DNA from: Variibacter sp.
Lineage (GTDB): Bacteria; Pseudomonadota; Alphaproteobacteria; Rhizobiales; Xanthobacteraceae
Length of the DNA: 64,000 bases
Assembly (NCBI GenBank): GCA_019689555.1
Contig: JADGHE010000007.1
Span: forward strand, 1 to 64,000
Reading direction: 5' to 3'
This document shows, piece after piece, positions 18,680 to 26,873 of this stretch (within the stretch, counting starts at the first letter, position 1; the number at the start of each line of letters is the position of its first letter). A model generated the notes under the pieces. It was not told the origin of the DNA. It did no database searches and saw only the letters and a program-made list of their open reading frames with translations. A program made the position numbers and the translations under genes.

Positions 18680-19855
18680 TCAATCCGCGCCGAGGCGCAT
18701 GATCGCGAGCGCCAAGGCTTGCGCACGCGGCACGACGGTGTCCAGTTCGAGATATTCATCGGGGCTGTGGGCCCGGCCACCGACCGGTCCCACCGCGCAG
18801 ATGGTGGGCGCGCCCACCGCCGCCGCGAAGCCGGAATCGGCGCAGCCCCCCGTGAACTGGCTCTCGACCGGCGTGCCGAGCGCGGCGCTGCAGGCCGCAT
18901 AATGCTCGAACAGCGCCTGCGACCGCTCGCCCGGAACGAGCGGCAGGAACTCGGCCGCGATCTCGATCTGCGCGCGCGAGCCCGGCACGAAGCTCGTGCG
19001 CACGATGCGCTCGATTTCCGCCATCGCGGCGTCCCGATCCGCCGGCGTGACGAAGCGCAGGTCGACCTCGGCCTCGGCGAACGGCGCGACGGTGTTGACG
19101 GTCTGTCCGCCGGCGATCTTGCCGACATTGACGGTGACGCCCTTGTCGAGATCGGTGAGCGCGTGAAGCGCCGTGATCTTGCGCGCGAGCTCCTCGATCG
19201 CGCTGATGCCGTCGCCGAAATTGGCGCCGGAATGCGCCGCCTTGCCGGCGACCGCGAGGCGCATGAAGATGCCGCCCTTGCGGCCGGTGACGACGGCGTT
19301 GTGCGGCCGGCCCGGCTCGGCGTTGAACACCGCGCGCGCCTTGCGCGCCTCGGCTTCGATGAGCGGGCGGCCGGAGGGCGATCCGATTTCCTCGTCGGCG
19401 GTGAAGAGGCCGACGACCGGCGCAGGCGCGGCCCCGGCGCGCTTGAGCGCCGCCAGCACGAACGCGTTCATCACGAGGCCGGCCTTCATGTCGCAAACCC
19501 CGGGGCCGTAGGCGCGGCCGTTCTCGATCCGGAACGGGCGGCGCGAGGCTTCGTCCTTCGGAAACACCGTGTCCCGATGGCCCATGACGAGGATGGTGCT
19601 GTTCGACGCGGCGCCGGCGCCGTTCGTCACCGTCGCCCGCAGAGCGTCGCCGAAGCGCGCGTTGGGAATGGTTTCGCACGGAATTCCGTGGCTCTCGAGA
19701 AAGGAGCGCAGGTGTGCGCCTACCTTGTCGACCCCCGCCTTGTCGTAGCTGCCGCTGTCCGTGTTCACGAGCGTCTCGAGCAGAGCGAGCATCGCGCCCC
19801 GCTGATCGGCGAGCCAATCGAGTACGGCCTTTTCCCTCTGCCCCACATCCGCCAT
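18680..19855 (-). CDS. M20-family metallopeptidase (carboxypeptidase G2/ArgE-DapE-like)
   Basis: 391 residues. Two-zinc exopeptidase resembling glutamate carboxypeptidase. Motifs: MGHRDTVFP (H and D), GVCDMKAGLV (bridging Asp), TADEEIGSPSG (catalytic Glu pair), the dimerisation lid around GGQTVNTVAPFAEAEVDLRF, and FTGGCADSGFAAAVG with a C-terminal RAHSPDEY His. No export signal is visible. ATG 19855 (MADVGQREKAV) is the first start compatible with the family; upstream frame extensions look random. First gene of the four-gene operon, diverging from the Spy-like gene across 253 bp. Confidence 0.9.
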   Translation of the reverse strand: MADVGQREKAVLDWLADQRGAMLALLETLVNTDSGSYDKAGVDKVGAHLRSFLESHGIPCETIPNARFGDALRATVTNGAGAASNSTILVMGHRDTVFPKDEASRRPFRIENGRAYGPGVCDMKAGLVMNAFVLAALKRAGAAPAPVVGLFTADEEIGSPSGRPLIEAEARKARAVFNAEPGRPHNAVVTGRKGGIFMRLAVAGKAAHSGANFGDGISAIEELARKITALHALTDLDKGVTVNVGKIAGGQTVNTVAPFAEAEVDLRFVTPADRDAAMAEIERIVRTSFVPGSRAQIEIAAEFLPLVPGERSQALFEHYAACSAALGTPVESQFTGGCADSGFAAAVGAPTICAVGPVGGRAHSPDEYLELDTVVPRAQALALAIMRLGAD

Positions 19856-20108
19856 GGCGCCCAACCCTGTCGCTCGTCCAAGCTGCGCCCGAGTTTGAGC
19901 ACGATGCACCGGCCGCCTCAAGCCGCTCGCGCGCGGATCTCCAATGCGGGCCGCCTTCATTCCGCCAAGGAACAGGTGACTGATGACGGCGGGAGCGACA
20001 GACCGCCATGGATCGGCGGACGGCGCCCCCGCGCCGACCGGGCGCGGTGGTTCGCGCTACGCGTCGCTTCCGCGCCGCGCCGATCCGGCTCACCCAGGAG
20101 GATTCGAC

Positions 20109-21050
20109 ATGGCAAGGCTGGGGTTGGCACTAACGGCAGCGGTGGCCGCGCTGGCGCTCGGGGTCGCCGCGACGACGGTCCTCGCGCAGCAGACGGGGAA
20201 CCGGGATGCCGGCGCGACGTCCGCCCAGGCTTCACCACCCGAAGGCCGGCGCGAGGCAGGCGGGGGCGGGCGCGATCGCGAGACGTGGGACGAATGGTCG
20301 GAGCGTCGCCGCGGCGACGCCGAGGAGGATTCCGAAGGCGATGACCGCCCCATGATGCGCGGCGAGCGCGGCTTCGACGATCGGCGGGAGGAGCGGGGAA
20401 GCCGCGGCGGCTTCGGACGCTGGGACGAAGACGGCCCGGACGGGCCTCGCGGCTTTGCGGGACCCGGCCCGCGCGGGCCGATGATGATGATGATGATGGC
20501 TCCGCATGGGCTCAGACTGCTTTGCAGCCCGCGCAGCGAGCGAATAATGAATTTCATGCTCGATCGCCTCGAGCGCTTGACGCAGCCGACGGAAGCGCAG
20601 CGCGTGGCGCTCGAAAGGCTGAAGGATGCGGCCGCGAGGGCGCGCGAGACGGCGCAGGCGGCCTGTCCCAGCGGGCCTCCCCCGCTCACGCCGACGGGCC
20701 GGCTCGCCGCGGCGGAAAAGCACCTCGAGGCCTTGCTCGCGGCGGTGCGCATCGTGCGTCCCGCGCTCGAGGAATATTACGGCATGCTGAACGACGAGCA
20801 GAAGGCGCGCTTCTACGCGTTGCGGCCGTGGGCGGCCTGGCATGAGCGGCTCGACCGCTGGCGGCGCGATCGCTGGGATCGGCGCGGCGCGGAGGAGCCG
20901 CGCCAGGGCCGGCGCGAAGAAGGCCGATGGCGCGAGCGCGAACGCGATCGCTGGAGCGAGCCCGACGACGGTCCACGCGGTGACCGCTGGCGCGACCGCC
21001 AGGATCGCGACCGCGACGGCTGGCCCGATCCGTGGCGGGGTCGGCTGTAA
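20109..21050 (+). CDS. Periplasmic Spy/CpxP-like (LTXXQ-type) protein with charged tail
   Basis: 313 residues. A Sec signal peptide (about 1-27, ending VLAQQ) is followed by an Arg/Asp/Gly-rich region, a helical core (about 140-245) containing LERLTQPTEAQRVALERLKD and YGMLNDEQKARFYALRPW, and a tail rich in RDRW/DRW repeats. The LT-x-Q and LNDEQKARF patterns are those of the Spy/CpxP family, extracytoplasmic stress chaperones. A run of six Met codons near residue 130 precedes the core. AGGAGG lies 6 bp before the ATG. The highly charged flanks are unusual in length for the family. Terminates at a hairpin shared with the convergent gene. Confidence 0.75.
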   Translation: MARLGLALTAAVAALALGVAATTVLAQQTGNRDAGATSAQASPPEGRREAGGGGRDRETWDEWSERRRGDAEEDSEGDDRPMMRGERGFDDRREERGSRGGFGRWDEDGPDGPRGFAGPGPRGPMMMMMMAPHGLRLLCSPRSERIMNFMLDRLERLTQPTEAQRVALERLKDAAARARETAQAACPSGPPPLTPTGRLAAAEKHLEALLAAVRIVRPALEEYYGMLNDEQKARFYALRPWAAWHERLDRWRRDRWDRRGAEEPRQGRREEGRWRERERDRWSEPDDGPRGDRWRDRQDRDRDGWPDPWRGRL

Positions 21051-21069
21051 GAACGTTTTCCGAACGCAG

Positions 21070-21096
21070 CCTGCGCGGGCGAAAAGCCCGCACAGG
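21070..21096. terminator. Bidirectional hairpin between convergent genes
   Basis: CCTGCGCGGGC and GCCCGCACAGG pair as an 11-bp stem with one mismatch around a GAAAA loop. It lies between the Spy-like gene (+) and the tctC-like gene (-). A TTTT tract lies just left of it (sense for neither strand as a perfect U-run), and ATTTG lies right of it. Reasonable shared terminator. Confidence 0.6.
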
Positions 21097-21153
21097 CATT
21101 TGCATCGAATGCGGCGATGCCGCCTCGGCCGATGCAGGATCGACCACCCAGGT

Positions 21154-22140
21154 TCAGTTCAGCTCGACCGGAACCTCCTGCACGGTCTTGCGCCACTTCG
21201 TCATTTCCGCCTTGAGCCAGTTCTGCGTTTCCTCGATCGAGGCGGCCGGGAAGATGTCCGTGCCGGTCTTGGCCGCGGCTTCCTTCACGAAGTCGTCGTT
21301 CACGGCGTCCGTGAACGCCTTGTAGAGCGCGCGCATGATCTCCGGCGGCGTGCCGGCAGGCGCGAACAGCGCGGACCAGTTGCCGGTGCCGACGTCCGGA
21401 TAGCCGAGCTCGGCGAAGGTCGGATATTCCTTGAATCCCTCGAGCCGTTGGGTGACGTTCGAGAGCACGCGAACCGTGCCGGCCTTCACCTGCGGAATCG
21501 TGATCGGCGTGCTCAGCAGCGTGACGTTCACTTCGCCGTTGACGATGCCCTTCACCATCTCGCCGGCGCCGCCCTTGTAGGGGATGTGGATCATGTCGAG
21601 CTGGGCGCGCTTGGCCAGCAGGGCGGTATCGAAGTGCGGGAAGCTGCCGATGCCGGAGCTGGCGTAGCGCACCTTGCCCGGATTCTTCCTGGTGTAGTCG
21701 ATAAATTCCTGGAACGTCTTGGCCGGGAATCCGGCATTGGCGAGAAAGACGTTCGGCGTCACCAGGAGGCGAGCCACCGCCACGATATCCTTGTCGAAGT
21801 TGAAGGCGAGCTTTTTGGTGAACAGAACCGGCGTGATGCAGTTCGTCGTCACGTTGCCGATCATCAGCGTGTAGCCGTCCGGCTTTGCGTGCGCCAGCTC
21901 CTCGAGCGAGATGATGCCGCCGGCCCCCGGCTTGTTCTCGATCACGATGTTGGCGCCGAGCGCGACCCTGGCTTTTTCCGATACGAGCCGGGCCGCGTAG
22001 TCAGTGGCGCCGCCGGGCGCGTAAGGAACCAGAATTCTGATCGGTTTGGACGGATACTTGTCCTGCGCGGATGCGGCCTCGGCCGCAAGGCCGAGCGCGA
22101 GAACCGCGGCTGCGGCCATGAATTTCGCCATCGCTCCCAT
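21154..22140 (-). CDS. Tripartite tricarboxylate transporter substrate-binding protein (TctC/Bug) 1
   Basis: 328 residues with a Sec signal peptide (MGAMAKFMAAAAVLALGLAA, cleavage near ASAQ). Bug-family periplasmic receptor: KPIRILVPYAPGGATDYAAR is the ligand loop, and NKPGAGGIISLEELA and MIHIPYKGGAGEMVKGIVNG are diagnostic. ATG 22140 with AAAGGAG upstream; a longer frame to 22272 is unlikely. No TctA/TctB membrane genes are present here, so it is an orphan receptor, as is usual for Bug proteins in these bacteria. Ligand probably a small carboxylate (family knowledge). Confidence 0.92.
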   Translation of the reverse strand: MGAMAKFMAAAAVLALGLAAEAASAQDKYPSKPIRILVPYAPGGATDYAARLVSEKARVALGANIVIENKPGAGGIISLEELAHAKPDGYTLMIGNVTTNCITPVLFTKKLAFNFDKDIVAVARLLVTPNVFLANAGFPAKTFQEFIDYTRKNPGKVRYASSGIGSFPHFDTALLAKRAQLDMIHIPYKGGAGEMVKGIVNGEVNVTLLSTPITIPQVKAGTVRVLSNVTQRLEGFKEYPTFAELGYPDVGTGNWSALFAPAGTPPEIMRALYKAFTDAVNDDFVKEAAAKTGTDIFPAASIEETQNWLKAEMTKWRKTVQEVPVELN

Positions 22141-22529
22141 AGGGCTCCTTTTCCTCCCATGATTATGTGGTCTTGGATCACGTCTTGTTTTCGACGTTTC
22201 GTTGCTTGTGTGGAGGACGTCGCCCCAGGCGAAGCACCGCGCATTCCCCCGCGGCGTCGCCTGCCAAGACACTCATAAACGGACGTCCCCCGCTCGTGGC
22301 GGACCACTGCGCCGAGCGTTGGTCATTGGCGCTAGCATCCTCGCGATCGGAACCCGCTGTCAATCGATGCGCAGGGACTCGCGACAACTTTACGTGATCG
22401 GGGGGAATGCCGGATCGGCGTGTCGCGCTTGCGAATGCAGCGCCGCGTGCAACGCGCGCTCGTGCCGTCGACTGCGCCCGCGACGATCGACCGGATCGAG
22501 CGCCTGCCCTCGCGCGAACAGGCGGCCGA
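22141..22529. other. 389-bp gap between tctC-like gene start and second GGT stop
   Basis: The left part holds the tctC leader with its ribosome site. The remainder is GC-rich and translates to low-complexity frames on both strands. No RNA gene, strong hairpin or repeat noted. The tctC promoter is presumably at about 22150-22400. Confidence 0.4.
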
Positions 22530-24356
22530 CTAACGCCCGGCGGCGTAACCCTGCATGCCGCGCGGATTGGCCGCAGCGCGGCGGCGGCGGCCGAGACGAG
22601 AGGCTGCGGTGAGGCGCCCTTCCGACCAGTCCGGACCGACCTCGACCACGTGGCCGCGGCGTCTCAGCTCGGAGATCGTTTCAGCCCGCAGGCGCCCCTC
22701 GACCACCAGCACGCCCGGGCGCGCGGTGCGCGGCCAGAACGAGATCGGGAAGTGCTCGGAATGCCAGGCCGGCGCGTCGATCGCCTCCTGCAGATTCATG
22801 TTCGCATGGACGTGCCGCAGAAAGAGCTGCGCGTTCCACTGATCCTGCTGGTCGCCGCCGGGCGAACCCCAGACGAGATAGGGCTCGCCGTCGCGCAGGG
22901 CGAGCGTGGGCGAGAGCGTGGTGCGCGGGCGCTTCCCGGGCGCGAGGCTCGCCGGATGGCCCTCCTCCAGCCAGAACATCTGCGCGCGCGAACCCAGGCA
23001 GAAGCCGAGCTCGGGAATGACCGGCGAGGATTGCAGCCAGCCGCCCGAAGGCGTCGCCGAGATCATGTTGCCTTCGCGGTCGATGATGTCGAAGTGCACC
23101 GTATCCCCGCGCACCGGCCCCATGGGGCCGACGGTCGGCTCCCCGGCGCCGAGCCGACCCACGGTCGGCTCCCCCGCACCGGCCGCACCCGGCACATCCT
23201 CGGCGCGGCGCAGCTTCACAACGGCGCCGAACCCTTCGACGATGCCCGGCCTCTGCTCGAGCGAGGCCTCGCTTCCCACCAGCGCGCGGCGCCGGTCGTT
23301 GTAGGCGTCGGACAGGAGCGTCGCGATCGGCACGTCGACGAAGTCGGGATCGCCGTAGAATTTCTCGCGGTCGGCGAAGGCCAGCTTGGCGCATTCCACC
23401 TGCAGGTGAATGAAATCCGCGCTCGTGGGGTCGAGGCCATCGAGGTCAAAACCCTTCAGCAGAGCAAGCTGTTGCAGGAGCACCGGGCCCTGGCTCCAGA
23501 CGCCAGCCTTGCAGACGGTGTAGCGCCCGTAGTCATAGGTCAGCGGCGCTTCGACGCGCGGCTTCCAGCGCGCCATGTCGTCGCCGGTCAACACACCGGA
23601 GTGCGGCTCGCCGCTCGTATCCATGACCTTCTGCGTGCGGCAGAAGCGATCGATCGCCTCGGCGACGAAGCCTTGCGACCAGATGGTCCGCGCCCGCTCG
23701 ATCTGGCGGACGCGCTCGCCACCCGCGGATTGCGCCTCGCGCAGCAGGCGCCTGTAGGTCTCGGCGAGAACCTTGTTGGTGAACAGGCTCCCGGGCGGCG
23801 GCACGTCGCCGTGCGGCAGATAGATTTCGGCCGAGGTCGGCCAGTGCGTCAGGAACAGCTCCTTCACGGAGGCGATGGTGGCGCTTGCGCGCTCGACGAG
23901 CGGGAAACCGTGCTCGGCATAGCTGATCGCCGGCGCCAGCACATCGGCGAGCGTCATCGTGCCGTAGTCGCGCAGGATGAGCATCCAGGTCTCGAACGCG
24001 CCGGGCACGCAGGCGGCGAGCAGCCCGGTGCCCGGCACCATGTCGAGACCGAGCCGGTCGCGATAATGGGCGATGGTCGCGCCGGCGGGCGCGGGGCCCT
24101 GGCCGCAGATCACTTCGGTCCGCCTGCGGCGGACGTCATAGAGAATGACCGGCACGTCGCCACCCGGGCCGTTGAGATGCGGCTCCACGACCTGGAGCGT
24201 GAACGCCGTCGCCACCGCGGCATCGAAGGCGTTGCCCCCGCGCTCCAGCGTTCCCATGCCGACCGCCGTGGCGATCCAATGCGTGGAGGCGACAACGCCG
24301 AACGTGCCCTCGATCTCGGGGCGCGTGGTGAAGCGGCCTTGATTGATGTTCGTCAT
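22530..24356 (-). CDS. Gamma-glutamyltransferase-family protein (2), with a short duplication before the catalytic Thr
   Basis: 608 residues, a GGT-family Ntn-hydrolase only distantly like the copy at 14585-16222. The N-terminal half has the typical VASTHWIATAVGMGTLERGG and GPGGDVPVILYD segments. The autocleavage and nucleophile site is RGDTVHFDIIDREGN (T419), and the C-terminal half has WGSPGGDQQDQWNAQLFLRH. Just upstream of the cleavage point, residues 393-412 are two copies of GAGEPTVG-x-x. ATG 24356 (MTNINQG) is preferred over the longer frame. No signal peptide. Stands alone; substrate unknown. Confidence 0.88.
   Translation of the reverse strand: MTNINQGRFTTRPEIEGTFGVVASTHWIATAVGMGTLERGGNAFDAAVATAFTLQVVEPHLNGPGGDVPVILYDVRRRRTEVICGQGPAPAGATIAHYRDRLGLDMVPGTGLLAACVPGAFETWMLILRDYGTMTLADVLAPAISYAEHGFPLVERASATIASVKELFLTHWPTSAEIYLPHGDVPPPGSLFTNKVLAETYRRLLREAQSAGGERVRQIERARTIWSQGFVAEAIDRFCRTQKVMDTSGEPHSGVLTGDDMARWKPRVEAPLTYDYGRYTVCKAGVWSQGPVLLQQLALLKGFDLDGLDPTSADFIHLQVECAKLAFADREKFYGDPDFVDVPIATLLSDAYNDRRRALVGSEASLEQRPGIVEGFGAVVKLRRAEDVPGAAGAGEPTVGRLGAGEPTVGPMGPVRGDTVHFDIIDREGNMISATPSGGWLQSSPVIPELGFCLGSRAQMFWLEEGHPASLAPGKRPRTTLSPTLALRDGEPYLVWGSPGGDQQDQWNAQLFLRHVHANMNLQEAIDAPAWHSEHFPISFWPRTARPGVLVVEGRLRAETISELRRRGHVVEVGPDWSEGRLTAASRLGRRRRAAANPRGMQGYAAGR
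23121..23180 (-). repeat. Two-copy 30-bp in-frame tandem repeat in GGT gene 2
   Basis: Two 30-bp units encode GAGEPTVGRL and GAGEPTVGPM (residues 393-412). They share ACGGTCGGCTCC at plus-strand 23131 and 23161. The duplication enlarges the loop just before the autocleavage Thr. Confidence 0.8.
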
Positions 24357-24464
24357 GGGGCGCCCCCGGACGGTGAAAAAGCACTGCATCACAAGTCAGG
24401 CCCGACGCCAACACCCTTGCGGGATGCTCCGCGCAAGGGCGCTGCACCTTGCCTGTCTTCGAAA

Positions 24465-24680
24465 TCAGGAACGATTGCCGGCGAGCGGCGGCGCCTCGCC
24501 CTGCGCTGTCGGGCCGTGCTCGCGGCCGACGGCGCGCCATGCATTGATTTCGCGGACCAGGTCGCGCATCTGCGCCATGATCTGATCCTCGCTGTAATAT
24601 TTTCGCCACCGCCCGCTGCGATAGAGCGCGAGCAGATGTGCACGCCGACGTTCCGCCAGGGATCGCCAACGCCGCGCCAT
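24465..24680 (-). CDS. Small conserved hypothetical protein (TIGR03809-like)
   Basis: 71 residues from ATG 24680. The segment MARRWRSLAERRRAHLLALY, then SGRWRKYYSE and MRDLVREINAW, is the pattern I associate with TIGR03809, a small family of unknown function in Bradyrhizobium and relatives. Highly basic N-terminal helix, no TM, no signal. A longer frame begins at 24731 but the family starts at MARRW. It lies 108 bp upstream of GGT gene 2 on the same strand. Confidence 0.65.
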   Translation of the reverse strand: MARRWRSLAERRRAHLLALYRSGRWRKYYSEDQIMAQMRDLVREINAWRAVGREHGPTAQGEAPPLAGNRS

Positions 24681-24898
24681 GTCGTCCCGGCCCTGCTGCG
24701 CCTTCCCGTCCAACATCGAGGCTACTCGCACTGAAATACGCCCGCCGATGCGCTATCGGCCCGTCGCGAAATCATCAAGAGCGGGCGGCGAACACGGTTA
24801 AACGCCCGCGCGAGGCGCTGCGCGAAAGCCTGGGCGCTTCGACAGCGCGTCGCAATCGGGTGCGCCGTGACGGCGACCCCGAACTTACGCCCGGTTCG

Positions 24899-25702
24899 TC
24901 ACGCGCTTTCGTCATGCGCAGTTGTCGGGAAAGAGCGGGCTCGCTCGTTGCGGGCGCGGGCGAGACTTGGGCGTCGAGGGTGGGCTCGGCTGCAACCGGC
25001 GCTTGATAGGCGACCCCGATCCCGGCGCCGTCGACCGGTCGGGATCGATCCCGCGCGTCGACGCGCTGTCCTCGCGCAGCCGCTCGGACAAAAAGAGGCT
25101 CGTGAGCACGCCGGCCTGCGCGACGATGACGACCGCGCCGATGTCGCGGCATAGGCCAGCTTGCAGGCGGGAAAAGCCGCGAGCCGCTCCCCGAGCCAGG
25201 CGGCAAGGGACAGCCGCGCCTTCGTGGGCGCAGGACCGCTCTCGGCTTCGATTGCGGCCATCAGCTTTTCCCAGGCGCGGGCGGACGGAGCGCCGGGCGT
25301 CTCGTTGAGATAAATGGTTTCGACGAGGCGCTCTCTTAAGATCTCACCTTTGTCCTTCTTCTGAAGCGCGACCTCGGGGGTGTCGGAAAAGTCTTCAAAT
25401 GCCGCCGCCGTCTCCGCGTTCAACGTCTGGTCCCGCCGCCGGCGCGGAGCCGAAAGGACCTTGAACCGCGCAATGGCGAGCAGCCATGTGGAGACCGCCG
25501 ACCGCGCCTCGAAGCGCCCGGCCTGACGCCAGACATCGAGGAACACTTCGCTGATCAGATCTTCCGCCAGGGCCGGATCGTTCACGAGCCGCAGCACGAA
25601 CCGGTAGGCCCGCACGTGGTGCCTGGCGAAAAGCACCTGCATGGCCAGCCGATCGCCGCTCGCAATCCGCCCAATCAGAACTTTGTCCGATGTGGTCTGC
25701 AT
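24899..25702 (-). pseudogene. ECF sigma factor fused to anti-sigma remnant, frameshifted (decayed operon)
   Basis: Residues 1-120 are a clear ECF sigma N-terminus with region 2 (RAYRFVLRLVNDPALAEDLI, then SEVFLDVWRQAGRFEARS). At about residues 120-128 (KGEILRE / RLVETIYLNETPG) it switches to the part of a Rhizobiales anti-sigma factor that precedes its membrane helix (NETPGAPSARAWEKLMAAIE). Sigma region 4 and the anti-sigma N-terminal domain are thus missing, as after an internal deletion across the gene pair. At about 25138-25146 the frame breaks inside the membrane helix: one reading frame over continues VVIVAQAGVLTSLFLSERL. A further shift seems to follow at about 25000-25020, where another frame gives YQAPVAAEPTLDAQ. 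The current frame ends in Arg/Ser-rich nonsense. The protein cannot be a normal sigma factor. Sequencing error could explain the small shifts but not the fusion. Confidence 0.75.
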
Positions 25703-26018
25703 CGCGGCGGTGGCCGGCTCGTGAAGTTAGTCGCGGGGAGAACCTTCCCGGTTCAAGAGCCGGGAGGAACTCGACTGAAACGGCCGAGACTGCCTGCGAT
25801 GCCGACGCAAGCCGCCGGAATGTAAGGGATGAACGCTAAACGCCCCCCGTTTCGCCCCGGCGGGCCCCCGTCCGTCCCGGTTAAATTGCCCCTGAACGGA
25901 GGGGAAATCAAACGCAAAGCATGCGCATCAAGGCGCGGCGGCGCGCAGCCCGCGCCGCGGGCGGATCGGCCGCGCCTGCGCCCGCGCCGGCCGGCGGACC
26001 GGCGCGAGCACTCCGGGC
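25703..26018. other. 316-bp gap upstream of the sigma remnant
   Basis: Contains the former sigma leader and a region with CCCGG/CCGGG half-sites around 25745-25775. No gene-like frame is supported. There is a modestly AT-rich patch at about 25880-25925. Confidence 0.4.
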
Positions 26019-26747
26019 TCAGTAGTGCCGGATCTGGAAGTAGCCGTCGTTGCTTCCGTAGGTGAAGCCCTGCTCATAGCGGGCGAGAAAGTCCGCGAAC
26101 ACCTCCGGATAACGCCGGCCGCCATCGGGATCGACGATGCCCATGCGCGTTCCCTCGGCGGTGCCGTCCCCGGAGATCGCATAGACGATGCGCGAGTGGC
26201 GGCCCGAAAAGTCGAGGTTCATGGTGCCGACCCAGAGCAGGCCATAGGCCCGCAGCATGTCGGCCCAGCGTTCGATCGTCGGGTTGGCCATGGGCTCGTG
26301 GCGCAGATTGGCCGCGCGCAGGAACGGCACGAACTCTCCCGGCGGCAGGGGCTGGTTGTTGTCGACCATCCTTGCGTATTTCTCGCCGATGCGCGCCACC
26401 GCCTCGCGAATGCCCATGGACGACTGCTCCCGCCAGCCGCGCATCATCGCATAGACCGTCGCCCAGCAGACGAGGGAGGTCGGCTGGGCGATCACGTCGA
26501 CGATTCCCGGCACGACGTAATCGAGCGCCTGCGCCGGCGGAGGCGCCGGCCGCGGACTCGGACCGGGGCGCGGGCCGGCCCCGTCCGGAACAAAGACGAC
26601 GTCGCCCGGATAGATGAGGTTGGGATCGGGGCGGCGCGCGCGAAATCCCGCATTGTTCGGATGATTGTAGATGGCCTGCCACGACGGCACGCCGAAACGC
26701 CGGGCAATGGCGCTCAGCGTATCTCCCCGCTGCACGGTGTACTGCAT
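26019..26747 (-). CDS. LysM domain + papain-like cysteine protease protein
   Basis: 242 residues. A LysM module (about 1-54: YTVQRGDTLSAIARRFGVPS ... IYPGDVVFVP) is followed by a Pro-rich linker (57-75) and a papain-like fold (76-242) with putative catalytic C94 (QPTSLVCWATVYAMM), H184 (FSGRHSRIVYAI) and D206 (GIVDPDGG), in the order of AvrRpt2/C39-like proteases. No signal peptide, although LysM usually binds peptidoglycan, so delivery would need another route such as a secretion system or lysis (inference). It could cleave a peptide crosslink or protein at the wall, or be an effector. Start ATG 26747, monocistronic. Confidence 0.75.
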   Translation of the reverse strand: MQYTVQRGDTLSAIARRFGVPSWQAIYNHPNNAGFRARRPDPNLIYPGDVVFVPDGAGPRPGPSPRPAPPPAQALDYVVPGIVDVIAQPTSLVCWATVYAMMRGWREQSSMGIREAVARIGEKYARMVDNNQPLPPGEFVPFLRAANLRHEPMANPTIERWADMLRAYGLLWVGTMNLDFSGRHSRIVYAISGDGTAEGTRMGIVDPDGGRRYPEVFADFLARYEQGFTYGSNDGYFQIRHY

Positions 26748-26873
26748 CGCCGTCCCTCCGACGACCGGTCGCCGTGGCGGGAAAGGGCCTGCCGCGCGCC
26801 ACGGGCCCCAGGCTACACCGGCGCTGCATCGCCGGCCACTTCGCTTATTCGTCTCCGATCGGCCGCGAGAGGT

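Noticed and set aside
20481-20500. (ATG)6 microsatellite as a regulatory repeat
   Set aside because: It is in frame within the Spy-like gene and simply encodes six Met; phase variation would need a non-triplet unit.
22407-24734. A 775-codon plus-strand frame
   Set aside because: Opposite the well-supported gamma-glutamyltransferase gene; Arg/Ala-rich without domain motifs.
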